Shown: one piece after another, positions 1-9,000 of the stretch
Layout: each line of letters opens with the position of its first letter
How positions within the stretch are numbered: the first letter of the stretch is position 1
Assembly (NCBI GenBank): GCA_035461765.1
Contig: DATHUY010000122.1
Location: 64,001 to 100,013 of the forward strand
Length of the DNA stretch: 36,013 nt
Reading direction: 5' to 3'
From: Longimicrobiales bacterium
Lineage (GTDB): Bacteria > Gemmatimonadota > Gemmatimonadetes > Longimicrobiales > RSA9
Position numbers and translations under genes: made by a program
Notes under the pieces: model-generated
What the model saw: the letters and a program-made list of their open reading frames with translations, nothing else
Told to the model about the DNA's origin: nothing
Databases searched by the model: none

Positions 1-194
1 AGATAACGGATTTCCAGTTCGCGGTCGTCACCCTTCACAGCCCAGAAGCTCTTCTGGAGCGTCTCAACGGGCGGCGTCGCGGGAAACCGGACGAACTGCA
101 GCTCGGATTCATCCTTCCCCGGTTCGGGACCAGTGCTGTCCGAGCACCCGGCCCCGACCAGCGCGAGCAGAAGCCACCAGCGTGTTGCCCTCAT
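1..194 (-). CDS. Small lipoprotein, 3' end outside window (partial)
   Basis: The N-terminus is read on the minus strand from ATG at 194: a short positively charged stretch, a Trp/Leu/Ala-rich hydrophobic core and a lipobox LVGAGC with the lipidated Cys followed by SDSTGP. An ATG also occurs at 200, but the purine-rich GAGAGG lies only about 3 nt before it and about 8 nt before 194, so 194 is preferred. After the signal peptide the protein reads into a soluble region (KSFWAVKGDDRELEIRY) and leaves the window. No family is recognised. The CSDSTGP start is very like the CSDTTGPG of the lipoprotein at 1916-2707. Both genes lie beyond copies of the same palindrome, which suggests shared control by the sigma-54 activator between them. 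Predicted location is anchored to a membrane facing the periplasm or surface. Confidence 0.75.
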   Translation of the reverse strand, partial: MRATRWWLLLALVGAGCSDSTGPEPGKDESELQFVRFPATPPVETLQKSFWAVKGDDRELEIRY

Positions 195-244
195 TGCCAT
201 TCCCTCTCTTATGATTCGGATGCGTGCTGCCGGTGCGTGAGGAG

Positions 245-258
245 GCACGGCGCGTACC
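245..258 (-). promoter_or_regulatory. Candidate sigma-54 (-24/-12) promoter for the lipoprotein at 1-194
   Basis: On the minus strand the sequence reads GGTAC-N5-GTGC, giving a GG at 258-257 and a GC at 246-245 with the 10-nt spacing of -24/-12 promoters. It departs from the TGGCAC-N5-TTGC consensus at several positions. A start site near 233 would leave a leader of about 40 nt before the ATG at 194. The palindrome at 321-337 lies about 70 bp upstream of the -24 element, in the usual range for an activator site. Confidence 0.3.
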
Positions 259-320
259 CGGCCGGAGGTCGCGCGGTTACGCGGGAGCCGGCCGCACGCA
301 GTGTCATGTCTCGGGACACC

Positions 321-337
321 TGTAGCGGGACGCTACA
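321..337. promoter_or_regulatory. 17-bp palindrome TGTAGC-N5-GCTACA, candidate activator site 1
   Basis: Perfect 6-bp inverted repeat TGTAGC/GCTACA with a 5-bp centre (GGGAC). The 6-5-6 geometry is that of NtrC-class Fis-domain binding sites (NtrC itself binds TGCACC-N5-GGTGCA). The same two half-sites at the same spacing recur at 1745-1761, on the other side of the activator gene. A weaker TGT...ACA dyad of the same length (302-318) adjoins it. Confidence 0.6.
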
Positions 338-348
338 CGGCGCTCGCA

Positions 349-1716
349 TCACTCCTCCGGCTCCGCGTTCTGCCCGGCCTCCAGCAGCCTGTACAGACGA
401 GTTCGGCTGATTCCGAGCATTTCGGCCGCCGCACTCTTGTTGCCGTCGAGGCGCTCGACCATGAGCCGGGCGGCGGCTCGCTCGAGCTCGGCAATGGTGG
501 CAGGGAAAGGCAGCTCCGTCCCCGTCCGGACCGCGCCTGTGGTGGGGGCGTTGAAGAGATCGGCGACCCGCAGCTCGCCGTCACCCAGCAGGACGGCGCG
601 CTCGAGTGCGTTACGGAGCTCACGCACATTCCCGGGCCAGTCGTGGCCGAGCAGGGCGCGGCGCACGTCCTCATCGAGCGGCGGGACGGAAACACCGTAC
701 TCCTCTGCGAAAACGCTCAGGAACCGTTCGGCCAGCAGGAGGACGTCGTGGCCGCGAGCGCGCAGCGGCGGCAGATGGATGGGCACCACATTGAGCCGGA
801 AATACAGGTCTTCACGGAAGCGGCGCTCGCGTATGGCCAGCTCGAGATCCACATGCGTCGCGGCAATGATCCGGACATCGATGCGCGTCGAACGCACGCT
901 GCCGAGACGACGTACCTCCTTCTCCTGAAGCGTCCGTAGCAGCTTTGCCTGAAGCTCCAGTGGCAGGTCGCCGATCTCGTCGAGGAAGATGGTCCCGCCG
1001 TTCGCCGCCTCGAAGAGACCCGGCTTGGCGGCGCGAGCATCGGTGAACGCCCCCTTCTCGTACCCGAACAGCTCCGCCTCCAGAAGTGTCGCCGGCAGCG
1101 CTGTACAATTCACTTCGACGAAGGGCGCCTGCGCCCGCGGACCGTTGAGGTGGATCGCCTGGGCCAGCAGCTCCTTGCCGGTGCCCGTCTCACCCCGGAG
1201 CAGAACGGTGGCATTCCCGCGAGGAATGACGCGCGACGCCACCCTGAGCGCTTCCTTCAGCTCGGTGCTCTCACCGATCAGCGCCGAAAAATCGAAGCGC
1301 TCCCTCTCCTCCACCGCCAGCTCCGCGGCCGCGGTGCGAGCGCGCGCGGCCGTCACGCGATCGAGGACCCACGCACGCAGTGCCGGCAGATCGCCGGGCA
1401 GCGCGAAGTACTCGGCTGCGCCCGCCCGCAAAGCCGCCACCGCCAGTCTGTGTTCGGGCGCCGCACCTGCTACAGCTACATCGCGCGCGCCCGCGGCCTC
1501 CAGCGACCGCACACGGTCCGGCGCCTCCTCCTCCTCACCCGGCACCGCCGCCACGACTGCACACGCGAACGCGAGCGACTCCAGCCCCGCCGCTTCGCTG
1601 GCAAACTCCAGTCGCGCGCCCGCGGCTTCCGCGAGCTCGCGCCAGACAGCGGCGAAGGACTCGCCGCGCTGAAGCACGGCGAGCATCGGCGCCCCGGCAG
1701 GCCCGGGCTGCGACAT
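349..1716 (-). CDS. Sigma-54-dependent transcriptional activator (AAA+ plus Fis-type HTH)
   Basis: A 455-residue bacterial enhancer-binding protein. Residues 1-125 look like a degenerate receiver domain ([17 protein letters not shown] matches the C-terminal end of receivers), but no phosphoacceptor Asp/Lys set is evident. Input may therefore not be phosphorylation. The AAA+ domain has Walker A GETGTGKE (175-182), a sigma-54 contact loop GAFTDA in place of GAFTGA (222-227), Walker B TIFLDE (242-247) and the conserved WPGNVREL near its end. The C-terminus is a Fis-type HTH ([22 protein letters not shown]). The start at 1716 is chosen because GGGGA lies a few bases before it and the reading frame further upstream is not protein-like. 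It lies between two lipoprotein genes and is flanked by matching palindromes at 321-337 and 1745-1761; the latter is just upstream of its own start, so self-regulation is possible. Family assignment is firm; targets are inferred. Confidence 0.93.
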   Translation of the reverse strand: MSQPGPAGAPMLAVLQRGESFAAVWRELAEAAGARLEFASEAAGLESLAFACAVVAAVPGEEEEAPDRVRSLEAAGARDVAVAGAAPEHRLAVAALRAGAAEYFALPGDLPALRAWVLDRVTAARARTAAAELAVEERERFDFSALIGESTELKEALRVASRVIPRGNATVLLRGETGTGKELLAQAIHLNGPRAQAPFVEVNCTALPATLLEAELFGYEKGAFTDARAAKPGLFEAANGGTIFLDEIGDLPLELQAKLLRTLQEKEVRRLGSVRSTRIDVRIIAATHVDLELAIRERRFREDLYFRLNVVPIHLPPLRARGHDVLLLAERFLSVFAEEYGVSVPPLDEDVRRALLGHDWPGNVRELRNALERAVLLGDGELRVADLFNAPTTGAVRTGTELPFPATIAELERAAARLMVERLDGNKSAAAEMLGISRTRLYRLLEAGQNAEPEE

Positions 1717-1744
1717 CAGGTCCCCGCTGTGAAAATGGACACGC

Positions 1745-1761
1745 TGTAGCATAGCGCTACA
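1745..1761. promoter_or_regulatory. 17-bp palindrome TGTAGC-N5-GCTACA, candidate activator site 2
   Basis: Same half-sites and spacing as at 321-337, with centre ATAGC. It lies 28 bp upstream of the activator's own start (minus strand) and about 90 bp upstream of the candidate -24 element at 1851 that precedes the lipoprotein gene at 1916. It could therefore serve both activation of that gene and autoregulation. Confidence 0.6.
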
Positions 1762-1850
1762 CGAAACCCTCCGACAGGCATACCCGTTCCGGCGTGGAAA
1801 TCCGCCGGAATGCACAGCGGCACAACGCAAATGAGCGGTCGGAGCACACC

Positions 1851-1865
1851 GGGAATGCCCGTTGC
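1851..1865 (+). promoter_or_regulatory. Candidate sigma-54 (-24/-12) promoter for the lipoprotein at 1916
   Basis: GGGAAT-N5-TTGC gives the invariant GG and GC at the correct spacing, with TTGC matching the -12 consensus. A start near 1877 would give a leader of about 40 nt. The palindrome 1745-1761 is centred about 99 bp upstream of the -24 element. Match to the -24 consensus is partial. Confidence 0.35.
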
Positions 1866-1915
1866 CCCTGCTTCGTACCAGTTCGCCACTCACTCAGAAA
1901 CCAGATGGAGGGTTC

Positions 1916-2707
1916 ATGATCGATCGCAGATTGACCGGTGCAGGCGCCGCAGCGTTGTGCGTTCTTGCGGCCAGTGCGTGCAGCGACACTACGGGACCGG
2001 GTGCCACGGATCGGGTGGCAGTACGATTCGCCGCCGTCACACCCGCTCCCGCCCAGGGCTCGGTGGAAGGAAGCTCACTGGAGCTGACAGGCAGCAACGG
2101 CACGCTGCGCATCGACGAGATGTACTTCATTGTCGCCGAGTTCGAGCTCGAGGGCGACGATGATGTGTGTGATCTCAACTTCAACGATGACGACTGCGAG
2201 GAGTTCGAGGCACCGCCCGCGTTTCTCGATGTACCACTCGACGGCTCGGGCGTGATCGCTGTACAGCACACGGTGCCTGCGGGCACGTACCACGAGCTCG
2301 ATTTCGAGATTGAGGACCTGGACGATGACGACGAGGATGACTCGGCCAAGGCTCAGCAGATCGCAGACATGCGTACGCAGATCCTTGCGCAGTTCCCCGA
2401 CTGGCCGCGCGACGCGAGCATACTCGTGGTCGGCAGCTTCACGCCCACAGGGGGTTCGCCCCTGCCGTTCCGGGTGTACTTCGAAGCGGAGATCGAGATC
2501 GAGATGGACCTGGTTCCGCCCGTCGTCATCGACGGCACGGGCAGCAGCCCTGCATTCACCGTACGCATTGATCCGGACATGCTGTTCCGCAACGGCGACG
2601 GCACCGTCCGCAACCTGGCGCCGCTCGACTTCACGCTCACCGGTCAGGTGATCGAGTTCGAGGTCGAAATCGAGAACGGCGTCAGCGAGATCGAATTCGA
2701 CGATTGA
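1916..2707 (+). CDS. Acidic lipoprotein, unknown function
   Basis: A 263-residue protein with a lipoprotein signal (Arg-rich start, Ala/Leu core, lipobox LAASAC, then SDTTGPG). The start ATG at 1916 has a strong GGAGGG 3 nt upstream. The mature part is strikingly acidic, with D/E clusters (EDLDDDDEDD, NFNDDDCEEFE, and a repeated EIEIEMD/EVEIENG pattern). The alternation of short hydrophobic and acidic strands suggests a beta-sandwich. The shape (MYFIVAEFELE ... VPAGTYHELDFEIEDL) recalls carbohydrate- or metal-interacting surface lipoproteins of the DUF4382 kind, but no family can be asserted. The acidic patches could bind divalent cations. It is divergent from the sigma-54 activator gene and preceded by a -24/-12-like element and the palindrome at 1745-1761, so it is the likeliest target of that activator. 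Confidence 0.85.
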   Translation: MIDRRLTGAGAAALCVLAASACSDTTGPGATDRVAVRFAAVTPAPAQGSVEGSSLELTGSNGTLRIDEMYFIVAEFELEGDDDVCDLNFNDDDCEEFEAPPAFLDVPLDGSGVIAVQHTVPAGTYHELDFEIEDLDDDDEDDSAKAQQIADMRTQILAQFPDWPRDASILVVGSFTPTGGSPLPFRVYFEAEIEIEMDLVPPVVIDGTGSSPAFTVRIDPDMLFRNGDGTVRNLAPLDFTLTGQVIEFEVEIENGVSEIEFDD

Positions 2708-2724
2708 TCCACGGCTGCGGTTTC

Positions 2725-2762
2725 GGAGGGGCAGGCTTCGGCGCTCGGTGCCTGCCGCCTCC
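2725..2762 (+). terminator. Hairpin downstream of the acidic lipoprotein gene
   Basis: GGAGG-GGCAGGC, 13-nt loop, GCCTGCC-g-CCTCC: a 12-bp stem with a single bulged G, starting 17 nt after the stop at 2707. No T-tract follows, so it may be a GC-rich terminator or a transcript-stabilising stem. Confidence 0.5.
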
Positions 2763-2879
2763 GGACCGTTCGCTCACTCGACTTTCCCGCTGCACGGATG
2801 TTACGCAGGACTGGCATTTCACGACCTTCGCAACCATATCTTCCTGGCGAACCCCCTGCCATTGAACGGAGGTTGCCGG

Positions 2880-3416
2880 ATGGTCGAGAGAATGATCGGC
2901 GTGACAGCGACAGGACTGGTGGTGCTGCTCGCGGCCTGCGGCCCGGTCGCGCCTGGCATGGCGTCGGGGACGCCGTCCGGCGTCACCGGCTCCGAGGTCC
3001 ATCTGGACCGGGCCGAGCCCTCCACACTCACGTTTCGCACCGCGACGGCAAACGAACTATGGCGCGTGATGCCGTCCGTGTTCCAGGGCCTGGGCATTTC
3101 TGCAGGGGTGATCGACGCGCGCTCGCGCATCTATGGCAGCCCCGACGTGAGGCTGTCGTCCATTGGCGGTCAGCGGGTGCTCTCCATGTTCCGCTGCACC
3201 AATGAAGGCACCGGCATGGCTTCGACGACGCAGTACCGTGTCGAGTTCGGTATCGCGGTGCAGCCGCGGCCGGCAGGCAGCGGTGCTGAGCTGATCGTGG
3301 ATGTGCAGGCGATGGGTCGTCTCACCGACCCGAGCCGGTCGGGCACGATCCACTGCGTGTCGAACGGCGTGCTCGAAGGGATGCTCAAGGAGCGGCTCGA
3401 CGCGGCCCTGCTGTAA
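2880..3416 (+). CDS. Small lipoprotein, unknown function
   Basis: A 178-residue protein starting at the ATG at 2880, with GGAGG 7 nt upstream. The signal peptide (MVERMIGVTATGLVVLLAAC) ends in the lipobox LLAAC. The mature part has two moieties: a region around residues 45-85 (ELWRVMPSVFQGLGISAGVID) and a C-terminal half with two Cys (FRCTNEG, IHCVSNG) that could form a disulfide in the periplasm. The pattern of a short alpha/beta domain that compares a predicted state with a stored form recalls outer-membrane assembly lipoproteins, but the match is not strong enough for a name. It is separated from the previous gene by a hairpin and 172 bp, and converges with the GWxTD gene (stop at 3505). 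The 88 bp between them holds only weak GC-rich hairpins. Confidence 0.8.
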   Translation: MVERMIGVTATGLVVLLAACGPVAPGMASGTPSGVTGSEVHLDRAEPSTLTFRTATANELWRVMPSVFQGLGISAGVIDARSRIYGSPDVRLSSIGGQRVLSMFRCTNEGTGMASTTQYRVEFGIAVQPRPAGSGAELIVDVQAMGRLTDPSRSGTIHCVSNGVLEGMLKERLDAALL

Positions 3417-3504
3417 CGTTCGGCAGCACGAATAGTGGAGCCTGGGGGGGTGGCCGAACCGCAACGGCGCCCCTCATGGCGAGACATATACGCAGCGAGG
3501 CGGT

Positions 3505-5790
3505 TCAGCCGCCGTCGACGATCACCAGGTTCGTCTCGCGCGTTGCGACTTCGCCCGTGCGCCCGTTCGTCACAGTGATCATCACCACGTACGATCCCGG
3601 CTGCAGCTCTGCTTCCACTTCACGGTCCGTCCGCACGACGCCATCGGGATCGACGACGGCGTCCTCGGTGAAATCGATGGACAGCGCACTCCGGCTCGAG
3701 ATGAGCGAGGTCAGCTGAGCCAGCAGGCCCTCATCGCGACCCGGGGCGACCAGGATCCGAACAGTCAGCGGATCGTTCGCCGTGGCGTTGTAGATCTCGT
3801 AATAGAGCCGGAACGCGGACTCCTGCAGGAAGGCGTGCCCCTGCGCGGGCGCGAGCCGCGACGCACCGCGGATCCAGGCGCCGTCGCGCGGCTGCGCGAT
3901 CACGATGTCGCTCAGGCTCAGTGCGCTGCCCGCGAACGACGGGATGTCCCGGCTCGTGGCCAGCACCTGACCCTGCTGCGAGTCGTAGCCGTTGATGACG
4001 GACAGCGTGATGCGGGCGGCATCGGCCGGCTGCAGCTTAAGCGGAACGGCGGTACCGACCACGGCATCCTCCGGCAGCGGTGTCGTCTGTGTGAACGCGA
4101 TCACCGTATCCCGCCGCGCGATCGATTCGGTCACCGGGTCGCCGGCCGCGAAGAGGATCCGGAATGCATACGCGAGCGGCACGCGTGAGCTGGCGGGGCT
4201 CAGCTCGCCGGCATGCACGCCGATGTAGGCCACCAGCTCCGTGGCGCCGGCTGCTTCGAAGGCGTACAGGTTCATCGATGCGGTGAGCGGATGACGCAGG
4301 CGCGGTGCGGCGTTCTCGCTGTTGAGCATCTCCGCGCCGTGCGCGCGTGCTTCCGCGCGCAGGTGCCCATATGCGAGCTGTGCGATATCGGGACCGCGAT
4401 CGCAGTTCCGGTAATACATGGCAAGCGATGGATCGAATGCGTGAATGCGTGTCGACCAGTCCACCATGTCGCCCGGCACGGGGTACCCGAGACCCACGGA
4501 GTCGAAGCGAATGCGTTGATTCGTGCCCACGTGCCGCCCTCGGCAGATCGGGTACGGCTCCGCCAGGAAATAGTCGGCGCGATCCGGCCCACGGTCGAAC
4601 TCGAATACGGGCTGCACGGGCCCGGGCCGCGAGTACGTCCATGCAATGCGCTGCGCCTCCACGGGGCCGAAGCTGTTGCGGACCATGCGCAGCTCGTGCG
4701 TCGGCGCGCCGTGCCGGAGATAGATCATGCCGCGATCATCCAGCAGCATCGGGTCGGGCATCAGCGAATCCGTCCACAGCGTGGTCGGCGCCGGCGCGCC
4801 GCGATAGGAGGTGCGGCGGTAATTTTTCAGCGCAACCGAGAGACGGCGCTGATTCTCCGCCAGTCGTTCCGCGACGCGGATGCCCGACAGCAGTGCGCGC
4901 CACTCCCATTTCCTGCGGATCCACTGCGCATGTCCATCCTCGAGCGCATTCCATTCCGCCAGTTCCTCATCGCTCAGCAGCAGGCGGAGATCATCGAAAT
5001 AGCGATGCAGTGCCTCGTCGGCGGCTTGCTCGAGGCCGTTCAGGTAGATGACCGCGCCCGCGGCCGGGTCGCTCTCGCTGAGCATGCGCGCGATGCCGAG
5101 CACGCGCTGCGCGCGAGGATCCTCGCGTGTCACGTGCTCGACCGCCGCGCGCGCCGCCGCTGCGTCGCCCCGGGCCAGCTCGACCTCGGCCAGCGCCATC
5201 CAGTACGAGGCATCACGCAGGTTCGCCGGCACCTCGCGCAGCGCTTCCGCACTGTTCTTCAAACTCTCCGACTTGCCCGTCGCCACGGCCACCGCCGCCA
5301 GTTCCGTCACGACCTCAGGCCATCCGGTTTCCGCAGCGACCGCCGTCAGCAGGCGCACGCCCTCTATCTCCGCGTTCGTGTGCCGGTTCACCGGCCGCAG
5401 CAGCGCGCCCTCGGCGTGCAGCACGTGCACATCCGGGCCGCGTACCAGGGCGAACCCGAGAAGCGCGCGGAGGAACGGATCGGTGGAGTTCGTGCGGCGT
5501 CGCTCATTGCGCAGCGACATCGCTGCGCGGCGCGCGGCCGTGTGATCGCACGCCGTGATCCATTCACGGATCTCCGCAACGGCTTCCTGGTGGCGGGCGC
5601 TCAGGCCCTCCGTGCGCTGAAGCAGCTGATCCAGGGTCGGCGGAGATGCGCGCCCATCCAGAAAATGCCAGCCGCACGTCGGCGCCTCCTGCGCTTGCAG
5701 CGGCAGCGCCGCAGCGGCGAGGAGAACGGCAGATGGAGCGAACAACATGACCAGTCCGGGCGGTGTTACACGGCAGATTGACCGTATCAT
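3505..5790 (-). CDS. GWxTD-type secreted protein with TPR-like N-terminal half
   Basis: A 761-residue protein starting at ATG 5790, with an AGGA about 8 nt upstream. Residues 1-33 are a signal peptide (hydrophobic VLLAAAALPLQAQ, likely cleaved after AQ). Residues 50-270 are helical and Ala/Leu/Glu-rich with TPR-like spacing (WMALAEVELARGDAAAARAAVEHV). The segment 351-361 (DDRGMIYLRHGAP) is the conserved signature of the GWxTD family found in Acidobacteria, Gemmatimonadota and relatives, where proteins of this type are secreted and of unknown role. Several Cys (about 39, 81, and in ICRGRH and YRNCDRG) suggest disulfides. The C-terminal third is beta-rich, ending in a Big/fibronectin-like fold (ELQPGSYVVMITVTNGRTGEVATRET). 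It is transcribed alone, divergent from the GDH gene across 253 bp. Function is unknown. Confidence 0.88.
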   Translation of the reverse strand: MIRSICRVTPPGLVMLFAPSAVLLAAAALPLQAQEAPTCGWHFLDGRASPPTLDQLLQRTEGLSARHQEAVAEIREWITACDHTAARRAAMSLRNERRRTNSTDPFLRALLGFALVRGPDVHVLHAEGALLRPVNRHTNAEIEGVRLLTAVAAETGWPEVVTELAAVAVATGKSESLKNSAEALREVPANLRDASYWMALAEVELARGDAAAARAAVEHVTREDPRAQRVLGIARMLSESDPAAGAVIYLNGLEQAADEALHRYFDDLRLLLSDEELAEWNALEDGHAQWIRRKWEWRALLSGIRVAERLAENQRRLSVALKNYRRTSYRGAPAPTTLWTDSLMPDPMLLDDRGMIYLRHGAPTHELRMVRNSFGPVEAQRIAWTYSRPGPVQPVFEFDRGPDRADYFLAEPYPICRGRHVGTNQRIRFDSVGLGYPVPGDMVDWSTRIHAFDPSLAMYYRNCDRGPDIAQLAYGHLRAEARAHGAEMLNSENAAPRLRHPLTASMNLYAFEAAGATELVAYIGVHAGELSPASSRVPLAYAFRILFAAGDPVTESIARRDTVIAFTQTTPLPEDAVVGTAVPLKLQPADAARITLSVINGYDSQQGQVLATSRDIPSFAGSALSLSDIVIAQPRDGAWIRGASRLAPAQGHAFLQESAFRLYYEIYNATANDPLTVRILVAPGRDEGLLAQLTSLISSRSALSIDFTEDAVVDPDGVVRTDREVEAELQPGSYVVMITVTNGRTGEVATRETNLVIVDGG

Positions 5791-6043
5791 GCGATATCCT
5801 GCTTCAGATGCATGCCTGCGCGGGTCCGCGGTGCGGCACCCGAAAGATAGCGCTCCGAGCCGGTCCGGAGAGAGGACGACGTAGCGGCGGCCTCCGTGTC
5901 GGGACCACCCTGATCCTGATGGGATACGCTGCCGGGGGATCGTCCACGCGCCCCCGTGCGGCCGCCACACCTCGCAGACTCGGCCCGCTTCAGGTAACTT
6001 CCGTCGCGTACGACAGCAGTCCAGCAATGAGGAGAAGGACCGG
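5791..6043. other. Divergent intergenic region between GWxTD and GDH genes
   Basis: A 253-bp non-coding stretch holding the start regions of both genes. The GDH ribosome-binding site is at 6031-6039. No convincing -35/-10 pair, extended palindrome or RNA gene was found. Confidence 0.6.
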
Positions 6044-9000
6044 ATGAGCACGTCCGAGAGGCGTGGGGTAGTGGACATGGAACCGATCGGCGGATCGGAA
6101 GGACCCGCCGTTTCATTGCTCGATGCAGTTGCGACGGAATTACGCGAACGTGCCGGCCCTGGTGAGGCGGCTCTGCTGGTGCGTTTCGGCGAGCTTTTTC
6201 TGGCCGACGCGACAGCGGAGTTCTTCGCCGAGCGCAGTGCCACGACGGTCGCATCGCTCGTAATGTCCGCATTCCGCCACATGCAGGCTGCGGCGCCGGC
6301 CGGGGCGCGGGTGAGCGTGTTGAGCCCGGAGCAGGAACAGGAGCCATGGAGCGCGCCCGTTACGGTGATACGGACGCACGCGGCGGAAGCACCGTTCATT
6401 GTGAGCACCATCCGGGAATACCTGCACGACCGACAGCTCCAGGTCGAGCATTTCCTGCACCCCGTATTGAAGGTGGTACGCGGCGCCGACGGCGCGATCG
6501 TTTCGATCGCGCCCGGCTCTGCGGGCGCACCGCTCGAGTCCATCGTGCACTGCGAGATCGCGCGTCTCGCCGAGACTGCGGTGAACGATGTCCGTGCAGG
6601 CCTCCAGTCCAGCCTCGATGACGTGGTGGCGGTGACGACGGATTTCCGGCCGATCATGGACGCCCTGACCCGGTCGACCACGATGCTGGAGGAATCGATC
6701 CACCGGCTGCCCGGCCGCGAGTCGGAGACGCGCGAGGCCCGTGAGTTCCTGCGCTGGCTGCGGCCCAACTTCGTGTTCCTGGCCTGTTGCGACTCGGGCA
6801 CGGTCGCCGTCGCTGGTGGCAACAGCGAGAGAGCGTCATCGAATCTGAGCCTGGGCCTGGCGCGCCAGCCGGAATGGGCGGACCGCATACGGGACGCGAC
6901 CGAACGTCCACCCCAGCCGGAAGCGTCGGCGGCCGAGGGCGCACCCATGTCGAGCGATGGCGTGCACCGCTGGCCGCCGCGCCTGCTGACCGTGACGCAG
7001 ACGGATGCCGAATCGACCGTCCACCGGCGCGTGCGCATGCATACCGTGGCGGTGCGTACGGTGGACGCGCAGAACCGCATTCTCGGCGAGCGCCATTTCC
7101 TGGGCCTGTTCCGAGCGCGGGCCTACCAGGAGGAGGCGGAGCACATCCCGATCCTCCGTCACAAGCTTGGACTCGTCCTTCATGCATCGGGCTGGCGCGA
7201 GGACTCGCACAACTATCGCGAGGCAATCAAGATCTTCAACTCGATGCCGAAGGAGGAGCTCTTCCTGGCGACGGCCGTCGACATCGGCCGCGAGATCGAA
7301 GCCATCCTGACGCAGTACTACACGCATGAAGTGAAGGTCATGCTGCGGCCTGACCCGACCGGTCGAACGGTTTCGGTCATGGTCATCATGCCCCGCGACC
7401 GCTACTCGGGACGTGCGCGGCGCGGCATTCAGACCGAGCTGATGCGCCAGCTCAACGCAACGCTCCTGAACACGAACCTGGTGATGGGCGGCGGTGAGCA
7501 GGCGCGGCTGCACTTCCAGTTCGCCGCCTCGCCCGACCGGCTGAAGGATGTGTCGCCCGCGCAGATCGAGCAGCGCGTGCGGTCCCTGATCCAGACCTGG
7601 GCGGATGTGCTCGAGGTCCGCCTCGCGCGCACTCACTCGCCGGAGGACGCACACCGCCAGGCGCAACGATGGGGTTCGGCGTTCAGTGAAGGATATCAGG
7701 CCGCCACGGAGCCGGAAGACGCGGTCGCCGATATCGAAGCGATCGAAGCCATGGAAGCCGCCGGTCGCGCGGTCGACCTGCGGCTGAGCCATGCGGAGCC
7801 CGCGGGCGGTGAGCGCGTGACACGCCTGACCGTCTACATGCGCGGCACACGCCTGGTGCTGTCCGACGTCATGCCCGGCCTCGAGAATGCCGGCCTGCGT
7901 GTCCTTTCGATGAGCCCGTTCGAAGCGACGGGCGACGGCGGCGCGACGTTCATCTATATCTTCGCGGTCCAGGACGCCGCCCGGCAGCCCATCGATCTCG
8001 ATGCGCGCGGCGCCGTCCTCGCCGAATTGCTGCTGGCCGTCGGTGCGGGCGAGACCACGAGCGACGGCCTCAATGCGCTCGTGCTTCATGCCGGCCTGGC
8101 GTGGCGTGAGGTCGACGTGCTCCGCGCGTACTGCGAGTACGCCTTCCAGCTGAAGCTGGCACCGGCGCGTGTGGCACTGTCAGGCGCGCTCCGCAAGCAT
8201 CCGCACGCGGCACGGCTGCTGGTGGCGATGTTCATCCAGAAGTTCGATCCGCACGCCTCGACGGATCCGGCCGAGCGGGAGGAACGCTTCGACTCGCTCT
8301 GCGGCGAGTTCATGGCTGCGCTCGAGAACGTGACGTCGCTTGCCGAGGACCGTGCGCTGCGGCATCTGCTCGCCCTGCTGCGCGCCACCGTGCGCACCAA
8401 CTACTTCCTGAACGGCGGCGCACACCCCACCCGCACGTCCGGCGGCGTTCCGTACATTTCCATCAAGATCATGAGCGAGCAGCTGCAGTCGCTCGTGCCA
8501 AGCCGGCTGCGTGCCGAAGTCTGGGTGCAGTCGGCCCGCATGGCCGGCGTGCACCTGCGCCGCGGCCCCGTCTCGCGCGGCGGGCTCCGCCACAGCGACC
8601 GGCCGGATGACCTGCGCACCGAAGTGCTCGGTCTCGTGCGCACCCAGTCCGTGAAGAATTGCGTGATCGTGCCGGCGGGCTCGAAGGGCGGCTTCGTCGT
8701 GCGGCGCCACCGCTCCGATCCGCAGGCGGCTGCGGCTGAAGTGGTGGCTCAGTACCGCACGCTGATCCGCGGCTTGCTCGATGTCACCGACAACCTCGGC
8801 GAGCAGGGTGTCATGCGGCCCGCCGACCTGGTCGTGCATGACGGCCCGGACCCGTATCTCGTCGTCGCTGCCGACAAGGGCACGGCAAAGTTCTCCGACG
8901 TGGCGAATGAGGTCGCGGCCGAGTACAGATTCTGGCTAGGCGATGCGTTCGCATCGGGCGGCTCCAACGGCTACGACCACAAGGGTGTGGGCATCACCGC

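Noticed and set aside
3499-3513. GGCGG-N5-CCGCC hairpin over the GWxTD stop
   Set aside because: Short, GC-only stem without T-tract in GC-rich DNA; too weak to call a terminator.
4213-5781. Plus-strand open frame of 522 codons
   Set aside because: Antisense to the GWxTD gene; composition is that of a high-GC shadow frame.
5791-7080. Open frame running upstream of the GWxTD gene on the minus strand
   Set aside because: It is antisense to the GDH N-terminus, low in recognisable features and has no ribosome-binding site; the signal peptide and AGGA support the start at 5790.
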